This document shows positions 1-5,370 of a stretch of 5,811 bases of DNA, piece by piece (the stretch's first letter is position 1; every line of letters begins with the position of its first letter). Source of the stretch: Acidobacteriota bacterium (GTDB lineage Bacteria; Acidobacteriota; Aminicenantia; UBA2199); NCBI GenBank assembly GCA_021817755.1, contig JAKAGC010000295.1, forward strand, positions 1 to 5,811, written 5' to 3'. The notes beneath the pieces were generated by a model that was given only the letters and a program-made list of their open reading frames with translations, ran no database searches and was not told the origin of the DNA. A program made the translations under genes and the position numbers.

Positions 1-876
1 GAAGAAACTATTAAGTAATCCGGAAAGAGAATCGGAATAAGAAAGGCTCCATTGGTAACCTTGCCCCACACGAGAAGCATTCATCATAAGGAAATCATAA
101 TAAAAAGGGACAATATATGCGGCTGAGAGAAGAATACCTGTTAATATTGCGGAACTGGTAACCATAAAATATTTTAACCGCGAAGGATGATTGACTTGAG
201 TACCTTCAGTTATTTTAGGAATAATAAAAGGAATAAAAAGAGTAACAATCGCAACTCCAAGAAAAGACAGATACATTTGCTGGGGGTGACCTCCACAAAT
301 TAACAGGTATGTCGAAGCGATGATGGAAGCAGGGCCAATGAACCGACTAGGTTTCAGAAAATAAAATACAAGGGACGTACATAGCAATAAATACCCGATA
401 TAATTCTCCAATGAAGCACCATACCGGAAGAGATCCAGCATCCGTAAATTATATACGGTTATAAAGGAAATGATAAAAGCAAATATTGTATTCAAACGGA
501 GTCTTCGTAGTAAGACAAAAAGCGCCAGGTGGGCAATCCCCAAGGAAAAAAGCCTTAATAATGTATTCCAGAGAAGTGCATTCCCGTCCCAATAACCGGG
601 AAGCAACGCTGCTATATAAAAAAAGGGGTGGTACATTCCTCCGAGTGTAAGTCCGGAAGCAGATAAACCGCCTGCATAACCGGGAACAAAAAGTGGAAAA
701 GTCCCATGCTTGATTGAGAATTGAAGGTCCATCTGGTTTTGGATATCATACGCAACGTAATCATTCCCGATGGTATATTTCGATACAAAAGGTACCTGCC
801 AGTAAAAAACAACAAACGGTAAAAGAAGGATAAGTGTATAAATTACATATTTTCCAACACATTGTTGAGTTTTCAT
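1..876 (-). CDS. YfhO/GT-C-like polytopic membrane protein (N-terminal part, runs off left edge)
   Basis: Translating the minus strand from the ATG at 876-874 gives 292 codons without a stop, continuing past position 1, so the C-terminal part is outside the window. The start is supported by AAAGGAG at 894-888, 11 nt upstream. Residues about 10-30 form a first membrane segment. A loop follows with acidic residues D39, D44 and D50 and the phrase HGTFPLFVPGYAGGLSASG. Further hydrophobic segments lie near residues 84-93, 104-123, 131-143, 160-174, 182-194, 203-220 and 238-258. The GGHPQQMY motif at 195-202 resembles the GHPQ signature of YfhO-family and related GT-C-fold membrane proteins, which move sugars from polyprenyl-phosphate carriers onto cell-envelope polymers. 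The acidic first loop fits a GT-C active site, but the substrate cannot be told. Family members are usually much longer (700-1000 residues), so roughly a third is visible. The class is fairly sure; enzyme activity is inference. Confidence 0.72.
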   Translation of the reverse strand, partial: MKTQQCVGKYVIYTLILLLPFVVFYWQVPFVSKYTIGNDYVAYDIQNQMDLQFSIKHGTFPLFVPGYAGGLSASGLTLGGMYHPFFYIAALLPGYWDGNALLWNTLLRLFSLGIAHLALFVLLRRLRLNTIFAFIISFITVYNLRMLDLFRYGASLENYIGYLLLCTSLVFYFLKPSRFIGPASIIASTYLLICGGHPQQMYLSFLGVAIVTLFIPFIIPKITEGTQVNHPSRLKYFMVTSSAILTGILLSAAYIVPFYYDFLMMNASRVGQGYQWSLSYSDSLSGLLNSFF

Positions 877-887
877 TGTACTGCACA

Positions 888-898
888 CTCCTTTGGAG
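888..898 (-). promoter_or_regulatory. Ribosome-binding site within a tiny inverted repeat
   Basis: Read on the minus strand, CTCC-AAA-GGAG puts the Shine-Dalgarno core GGAG (891-888) in the 3' arm of a 4-bp inverted repeat with a 3-nt loop, 11 nt before the ATG of the YfhO-like gene. The stem is short and may not be stable, so it mainly serves to confirm the start codon. Confidence 0.5.
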
Positions 899-920
899 GT
901 TTTATTACATATATTTCTAA

Positions 921-938
921 TTTTCATTGAAGTGAAAA
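921..938. repeat. 18-bp imperfect palindrome in the divergent intergenic region
   Basis: TTTTCATTGAAGTGAAAA has 6-bp perfect outer arms (TTTTCA/TGAAAA) and a near-symmetric centre. It lies just downstream of the predicted minus-strand transcription start, where a dimeric repressor could bind. No known operator was recognised. AT-rich palindromes of this size can occur by chance. Confidence 0.25.
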
Positions 939-958
939 ATCGTGAAATGATAATGACT

Positions 959-987
959 ATTATAAACCTTAATCAATTAAAAATCCA
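959..987 (-). promoter_or_regulatory. Candidate promoter for the YfhO-like membrane protein gene
   Basis: On the minus strand a perfect TATAAT (964-959) lies 17 nt downstream of TGGATT (987-982), a weak 3-of-6 match to the -35 consensus. It would start transcription near position 952 and leave a leader of about 75 nt before the ATG at 876. The call rests on the -10 match and position. In AT-rich intergenic DNA such matches also arise by chance. Confidence 0.4.
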
Positions 988-1092
988 TACACCATCTGAT
1001 AATTCACAATCTACCCTTTGTATAATAGAAAAAATTCGTTAATGTGGCGGCACGAGAAAATCCAAAAATTGATTAGAAATTTCCCAAAGTGA

Positions 1093-1128
1093 TTGAGTTT
1101 TACAAAAAAAATGGTAAACTATTATGTT
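1093..1128 (+). promoter_or_regulatory. Candidate promoter of the holB-ricT-porV-like operon
   Basis: Two overlapping sigma-70-like readings are possible. One is TTGAGT (1093-1098) with TAAACT (1115-1120) at a 16-nt spacing. The other is TTTACA (1099-1104) with TATGTT (1123-1128) at 18 nt. Both have 4-of-6 or better boxes. Transcription would start around 1127-1136, giving an 80-90 nt leader to the preferred TTG start at 1216. The position is right for the first gene of the operon. Which reading is correct, if either, is not decidable here. Confidence 0.4.
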
Positions 1129-1203
1129 ACACAAAAATGAATGATAGCAACAAACGAAGGGTTTTGGGTTTTCTATTTGCTGGATTATGAACCGAACCCG
1201 GGA

Positions 1204-1209
1204 CAGGAG
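1204..1209 (+). promoter_or_regulatory. Ribosome-binding site that decides the holB start
   Basis: CAGGAG at 1204-1209 sits 6 nt before the TTG at 1216. The upstream in-frame ATG at 1141 is preceded only by TTACACAAAA-type sequence with no Shine-Dalgarno match. This site, with the family's usual N-terminus, favours TTG 1216. Confidence 0.65.
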
Positions 1210-1215
1210 TGTGTA

Positions 1216-2217
1216 TTGGGATTCGATGAACTCTATGGGAATCGGTTAGCCCGGCAGATTTTATCCAGTTATTTACGAAACAGTATAATACCTTACAGTA
1301 TGATTTTCTCCGGCCCAGCGTCGGCAAATATGTTGTCATTTGCCCTCGCATTTGCAAAAGGGATAAATTGTCTCGAAATGGAAGGGGATTTTTGCGGTCA
1401 TTGCCGTCATTGTATAGAGATCGATAAAGAGATTTTTATCGACTTAAATGTACTTCAACCCGATGGACAGAATTATAAAAAAGAGCAAATTATTTATTTA
1501 GTGGAAGATAATTATAAAAAACCGCTTAAAGCCAAGCGAAAAATCAATATCCTGAAAGAAGCACACAAGATGAACGATATGGCAGCCAATGCCTTTTTAA
1601 AAGTTTTGGAAGAGCCTGCATCTATGAATGTATTTATATTGCTTACAGATAACTTAAGAGCAATGCTTCCCACCATCACATCGCGGTGTCAGACTTTAAA
1701 ATTCTCCCCACTTTCGAGCCGGGAAATTGAAACCAGTCTTAAACAGAAAGGTTATGATGAAGAAAAAGCCCTTTTGATTTCCTATCTTGGCAGCACCATG
1801 GATAGTGCATTGAGTACGGATTTCAATCAATTAATGAAGAAACGGGATAATATCCTTTCCATCCTGGAGAGTTTGTTAACACAAAAAGGAACGGATTCCA
1901 TTTTACTCGACCTGTTTAACCTGGGAAAAAGCCGTGAAAAATTTTTGGAATATTTTGCGGAGTTGGTTAACATTTTGGAATTACTGCTAAGAGATATCAT
2001 GATTCTAAAAATAGATAATGAAAGTAACTTTGTAATCAATATCGATTATAAAAATAAATTAAGGGAATTATCTCGCTTTATTACCATGGAAAAAACACTC
2101 TTCTTGATTCGAAAAATGGAATACCTTCTGCGAGATATCCAGAGAAATCTGAATGTAAAAGTTTTATTACAGGAATTCATGACGAGTTATTCAAACAATG
2201 AGGTTGATTATGTTTAG
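1216..2217 (+). CDS. holB: DNA polymerase III delta' subunit (clamp-loader stator)
   Basis: Delta' is the stator of the clamp loader that places the sliding clamp on primed DNA. From TTG 1216 the protein is 333 residues, a normal length, and begins GFDELYGNRLARQIL, matching the usual delta' N-terminus. The longer frame from ATG 1141 adds 25 residues unlike the family and has no ribosome-binding site. A zinc-binding set lies at C52, C60, C63 and C66 (CGHC-RHC), with one residue fewer than usual in the first gap. The Walker A loop is degenerate (GPASANM, 33-39, no Lys-Thr) and Walker B reads KEAH (114-117), so no ATPase activity is expected, as for E. coli delta'. LEEP (131-134) and the sensor/arginine motif SRCQ (156-159) are present. 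The last codons overlap ricT. The pairing with a PSP1 gene matches the holB-yaaT order in Bacillus. DnaX (gamma/tau) was considered, but the lost P-loop argues against it. Confidence 0.9.
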   Translation: MGFDELYGNRLARQILSSYLRNSIIPYSMIFSGPASANMLSFALAFAKGINCLEMEGDFCGHCRHCIEIDKEIFIDLNVLQPDGQNYKKEQIIYLVEDNYKKPLKAKRKINILKEAHKMNDMAANAFLKVLEEPASMNVFILLTDNLRAMLPTITSRCQTLKFSPLSSREIETSLKQKGYDEEKALLISYLGSTMDSALSTDFNQLMKKRDNILSILESLLTQKGTDSILLDLFNLGKSREKFLEYFAELVNILELLLRDIMILKIDNESNFVINIDYKNKLRELSRFITMEKTLFLIRKMEYLLRDIQRNLNVKVLLQEFMTSYSNNEVDYV

Positions 2218-2968
2218 AGTGATAACAGTAAGAATAGATGACCGGAATGATGTATTGCATTTCAAAACAACTGACTGCGACATCAGACCGAACGACCATG
2301 TTATTTTCAAATCGTTTCTTGGTGAAGAACTGGGAATAGTTGCCAAATCACTTGGAAATATATTAAATGAAATAAAAAATTTGTGTGCAATCCCGGAGAT
2401 ATTACGAAAAGCCACAGATAAAGATTTGGAAAATTTCAATAAGAAAACCCAGGACGAAATAAAAGCGTATGATTTTTGCTTGCGCCGGATAAAAGAACGG
2501 GAAATACCGATTAAATTAATTAAAGTCTCGTTCTTCACTTCCGAACGTAAAGCGATATTTTATTTTACTTCCGAAGGACGGATTGATTTTCGCGATCTGG
2601 TAAAAGACCTTGCTAAACGGTTTAAGATGCGCATCGAAATGAGACAAATCGGAATTCGAGACGAAGCGAAGATGGTTGGGGGTTTGGGAATATGTGGCAG
2701 ACAGTTATGCTGTAAAACATTCCTCAACAGCATCGAACCGATTACACTACAGATGGCAAAACGCCAGAATCTCAATATGAACCCGGTAAAAATATCGGGT
2801 CAATGCGGAAGATTAATGTGTTGTCTTTCATACGAAGAAGACACCGGTGGCCGTATTTACTTTGAAGACCAGGATGAACTGGTGGGCTACAACGAAGAAG
2901 AGGATGGAGAAGATGAGATGGCACAGGAGATGGATATACCTTCGGAAAGAGCTCCCAGGGAGGGATAA
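2210..2968 (+). CDS. ricT: RicT/YaaT-like PSP1-domain Fe-S protein
   Basis: The 252-residue protein carries the conserved PSP1 C-terminal signature: GGLGICGRQLCCKTF, then MAKRQNLNMNPVKISG and QCGRLMCCLSYEE. Cysteines C162, C167, C168, C199, C204 and C205 form two CGRxxCC motifs, the spacing that in Bacillus RicT serves iron-sulfur binding in the RicA-RicF-RicT complex. That complex steers RNase Y mRNA processing and affects sporulation, competence and biofilm formation. Outside Firmicutes the role is largely unknown, and no ricA or ricF is in this window. I prefer ATG 2210 (MFRVITVRI) to ATG 2198 because GAGG at 2200-2203 is 6 nt upstream and the N-terminus then matches family members. The start overlaps the holB stop by 8 nt, implying translational coupling. 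The C-terminal 30-odd residues are strongly acidic, a low-complexity tail. The family is very sure; the cellular role here is not. Confidence 0.93.
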   Translation: MFRVITVRIDDRNDVLHFKTTDCDIRPNDHVIFKSFLGEELGIVAKSLGNILNEIKNLCAIPEILRKATDKDLENFNKKTQDEIKAYDFCLRRIKEREIPIKLIKVSFFTSERKAIFYFTSEGRIDFRDLVKDLAKRFKMRIEMRQIGIRDEAKMVGGLGICGRQLCCKTFLNSIEPITLQMAKRQNLNMNPVKISGQCGRLMCCLSYEEDTGGRIYFEDQDELVGYNEEEDGEDEMAQEMDIPSERAPREG

Positions 2969-2971
2969 GAC

Positions 2972-4300
2972 ATGAAAAAGAGTGACAGAATTCCAGTAAT
3001 CACTATTCTATTTTTAATTGTTTACATGGCTTTCCCACTGTTGCAACAAGGTACAGAAAAGCCCCTGTATCTGTTTTATAATCTTCCGTATGGGGCGCGG
3101 GCGCTTGGAATGGGAAATGCATTTACAGGCATAGCAGATGACTTGACTGCTGTTTATACAAATCCCGCAGGTATAGCCGGCATTCAATTCCCCCGGATTT
3201 CCCTCGAATACCGGAAAGATGATATGTCCTACAATCACTCGGCGGAAACCTTAACAGATTCGACTTCTTCCAAAGAGTATAATTATGGATTCACGGGGAA
3301 CTTAAAGAATTTAAATTTTTTCTCAATAGCTGCTCCCGTAAATTTCTGGGACTTACGGTGGAGCTTTGCATTAAGTTATTACCGTTATATCCCCTACGGA
3401 ATAAACGGACGCTTTACCGGAAAACTAACGACAACAGCAAACAATGAAACATGGACAGATAGCACATGGAAGGTGGTCGACGGACAATCGGGAATCGATG
3501 TTCTCGCTCTCTCAGGTGCCTTTTATATATTTAATGAACTCTCATTCGGTGTTACACTACAGAAATTCTTTAACAATGGTGATATTTCTTACAATGTAAG
3601 TGGTCAACAGATGAGTTATATTCGGAAATATTCGGAAAAACTGGACGGGTGGGGGCTTATAATGGGGATGTTATTCCGTCTGGATGAAAATATTTCTCTT
3701 GGTTTTACGTATCAAACTCGCTTTTCCAGTACACTTTCCACTGATATCACCTTTACCGATCTGTTGGCCAATTCAGATCCGGTCACCACTTCGGATGACT
3801 CTACTTTAAAAATTCCCCCGCGTTTTTCTGCGGGAGTAATGATTAAACCTTTTAAACATATGAGAGTGGGATTCGATTACAGCATCATTTACTGGTCGAA
3901 AGCTTCCCTATCGGGTTATTTTGATAATACGGAAACACTTCAATACCCCGTTAGAGATGATTTTACTTTTTCGCAAAAAGACAATGTTGCATTACGAATA
4001 GGCACAGAGATCGATATCCCGATGAAATGGATGATTTTATACCTGAGAGGCGGAATATTTTCAGAGAAACAATTATTCACCGATATAGCCAATAATGCGG
4101 CCAAAGTAAAAGGTTTTTCTTTGGGTTTGGGTATAGAGTTGGCAGCAGGATTACATATGGATATGGGATATATGAAACAAAATGCAAAATGGCAGGAAGC
4201 CTCATACTTTGATGCCACAAATGGAGTAAATACCAAATTAAAAAACAACGTATTATGTGTATCCGTATCTTATGAATTTGGAAAAAAACAGACAAATTAA
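2972..4300 (+). CDS. PorV/UPF0164-type outer-membrane beta-barrel protein
   Basis: The 442-residue protein starts with a signal peptide: basic MKKSDR, then a hydrophobic core over about residues 7-24. The probable cleavage site is a little after that. The mature N-terminus has NLPYGARALGMGNAFTGIADD (37-57) followed by VYTNPAGIAG, the hallmark of the PorV/PorQ and UPF0164 branch of the FadL-like barrels. The rest alternates hydrophobic and polar residues with many aromatics, as in amphipathic beta strands. It ends in a strand closing with SVSYEF, a plausible outer-membrane assembly signal, then a short polar tail. Relatives act in type IX secretion (PorV) or as putative small hydrophobic-molecule channels (FadL). 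Nothing here shows which applies, and no other type IX secretion gene is in view. The ATG lies 3 nt after the ricT stop with GGAGG at 2959-2963, so it is probably read from the holB-ricT message. Confidence 0.85.
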   Translation: MKKSDRIPVITILFLIVYMAFPLLQQGTEKPLYLFYNLPYGARALGMGNAFTGIADDLTAVYTNPAGIAGIQFPRISLEYRKDDMSYNHSAETLTDSTSSKEYNYGFTGNLKNLNFFSIAAPVNFWDLRWSFALSYYRYIPYGINGRFTGKLTTTANNETWTDSTWKVVDGQSGIDVLALSGAFYIFNELSFGVTLQKFFNNGDISYNVSGQQMSYIRKYSEKLDGWGLIMGMLFRLDENISLGFTYQTRFSSTLSTDITFTDLLANSDPVTTSDDSTLKIPPRFSAGVMIKPFKHMRVGFDYSIIYWSKASLSGYFDNTETLQYPVRDDFTFSQKDNVALRIGTEIDIPMKWMILYLRGGIFSEKQLFTDIANNAAKVKGFSLGLGIELAAGLHMDMGYMKQNAKWQEASYFDATNGVNTKLKNNVLCVSVSYEFGKKQTN

Positions 4301-4306
4301 TATCAA
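4278..4306 (+). promoter_or_regulatory. Weak candidate promoter for the radical SAM gene
   Basis: TTGGAA (4278-4283) and TATCAA (4301-4306) are 17 nt apart, each a 4-of-6 match to sigma-70 boxes, overlapping the end of the PorV-like gene. Transcription would start near 4313, leaving a leader of about 60 nt containing the GC-rich hairpin. Both matches are weak and could be chance. Confidence 0.2.
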
Positions 4307-4333
4307 ACAACCAATCAAAAATTTTTCAGGGGC

Positions 4334-4364
4334 CCGGGGGGCGGTTTTATAAAAAAGCCCCCGG
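4334..4364 (+). promoter_or_regulatory. GC-rich hairpin overlapping the ribosome-binding site of the radical SAM gene
   Basis: The arms CCGGGGGGC (4334-4342) and GCCCCCGG (4357-4364) pair over 8 bp with one bulged G. The interior holds TTTT and AAAA (4345-4348 and 4351-4354), which could extend the stem beyond a GG/AA mismatch. The 3' arm supplies the first two bases of the GGAG Shine-Dalgarno (4363-4366), 5 nt before the ATG at 4372. Folding would therefore hide that site. No T-run follows the hairpin on the plus strand, so it is a poor intrinsic terminator for the upstream operon. It could be a translational control element, a remnant terminator or a dispersed GC-rich repeat. Confidence 0.5.
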
Positions 4365-4371
4365 AGTAAAA

Positions 4372-5364
4372 ATGAAAAGCCAACACGAATTATGTATCGG
4401 ATCCCTTCGTTCTGGGGGATTAATCACCAATTATCATTGTTCTTCGAAATGTAGACATTGCTTATATGCCAGTTCACCCCGCAGATCGAAGGATTATATC
4501 GATGAAGAAACTGCGGTAAATGTATTTAAAACAGTGATATCCCTGGGCTGTTATTCGCTTCACATTGGAGGAGGAGAACCGTTCTTAAATCAGGAAGGGT
4601 TAAAAAAAGTATTAATTACTGCCGGCAAGGTAGGGATGGATATAGAATACGTGGAAACCAATTCTTCCTGGTTTCAGGATAAAGATTCAGCCATTCGATT
4701 ACTTGAAGGATTAAAAACCAATTCCTTAAATACCCTTCTGATATCCATCAGTCCTTTTCATAATGAATTTATCCCTTTTTACAAAGTAAAAGAAGTTATT
4801 CATGCTTGTAATAAAGCCGGAATATCGGTATTTCCGTGGATTTATGATTTTTACGGGGATATCGACCGGTTTCCTGATGATAAACCGGTTCCATATTCAC
4901 TTTATACAGAAACCTTTGGAACGGATTACACAAAGAAGTTGTTCAGGAGATATTGGATTCATCCCGGAGGGAGAGCATTGACGGCTTTGGCGGAAGTATA
5001 CGGAAGAAAAAATACGGCACTATTAATCAAGGATAGAACCCCATGTATTGAGTTGGCCAATACCTCGCATTTCCATTTCGACCTATATGGTGATTATATT
5101 CCCGGGTTATGCAGCGGGATACGAATAGGGATGAAAGACATGGGAAAACCATTATCAAAAGAGAAATACCCATTTATTTACTTATTATATAATTACGGCA
5201 TCAAAGGATTTTATGATGAAGTCGTATCTACCTTCGGTTTTATTCCAAAAGAATCTTATATTTCCAAATGCGATTTATGCCTGGATATCCGGCGGTTCCT
5301 GGTAATGGAAAAAAATATGGATAATGTGGAATTCGGGCCTAAGGGATTTTATGAGGAACTTTAA
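4372..5364 (+). CDS. Radical SAM protein of unknown function with putative auxiliary Fe-S cluster
   Basis: The 330-residue protein carries the radical SAM cluster motif C23-x3-C27-x2-C30 (HCSSKCRHC). GGGEP (66-70), the S-adenosylmethionine-binding motif, and ETN at about 91-93 follow as expected for the partial TIM barrel. These enzymes cleave S-adenosylmethionine to a 5'-deoxyadenosyl radical. The C-terminal part adds C225 (TPCIELA), C247 (IPGLCSG), C300 and C303 (KCDLC), a spacing that could hold a second cluster. It does not fit the usual SPASM pattern. FHFDLYGDYIPGLCSG looks like a block I associate with uncharacterised radical SAM proteins of several phyla, but no substrate is known to me. 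No small precursor peptide gene, methyltransferase or transporter lies next to it. The start has GGAG at 4363-4366. The gene ends 6 nt from the convergent GcvH-like gene. Superfamily is certain, reaction unknown. Confidence 0.9.
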   Translation: MKSQHELCIGSLRSGGLITNYHCSSKCRHCLYASSPRRSKDYIDEETAVNVFKTVISLGCYSLHIGGGEPFLNQEGLKKVLITAGKVGMDIEYVETNSSWFQDKDSAIRLLEGLKTNSLNTLLISISPFHNEFIPFYKVKEVIHACNKAGISVFPWIYDFYGDIDRFPDDKPVPYSLYTETFGTDYTKKLFRRYWIHPGGRALTALAEVYGRKNTALLIKDRTPCIELANTSHFHFDLYGDYIPGLCSGIRIGMKDMGKPLSKEKYPFIYLLYNYGIKGFYDEVVSTFGFIPKESYISKCDLCLDIRRFLVMEKNMDNVEFGPKGFYEEL

Positions 5365-5370
5365 TCCAAA

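Larger units (their letters stand above)
877..1215. other. Divergent intergenic region of 339 bp
   Basis: This stretch separates the minus-strand YfhO-like gene from the plus-strand holB operon. It is AT-rich and holds one promoter candidate for each direction, an 18-bp imperfect palindrome, a stray plus-strand TATAAT at 1021-1026 without a good -35 box, and a short leader upstream of the preferred holB start. I found no tRNA, no recognisable riboswitch and no convincing small protein in it. A 17-codon frame (1137-1190) has no ribosome-binding site. Confidence 0.6.

Noticed and set aside
612..815. Minus-strand frame of 67 codons inside the YfhO-like gene
   Set aside because: It lies in another frame of the same strand as the 292-codon membrane protein, which has a ribosome-binding site and family motifs.
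1021..1026. Plus-strand TATAAT as the main holB promoter
   Set aside because: The -10 is perfect, but I see no acceptable -35 box at 16-18 nt, and it would give a leader of nearly 190 nt. The site nearer to holB fits better.
877..1140. A tRNA, riboswitch or small-RNA gene in the divergent gap
   Set aside because: I found no cloverleaf, no known riboswitch core and no hairpin with a T-run.
1127..1357. Minus-strand frame of 76 codons over the holB start
   Set aside because: It overlaps the delta' coding region, lacks a recognisable motif and has no supporting context.
4329..4366. Intrinsic terminator for the holB operon
   Set aside because: The hairpin is strong but is followed by AGTAAAAATG rather than a T-run, and it runs into the next gene's ribosome-binding site. 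I therefore list it as a regulatory-type hairpin of uncertain function.
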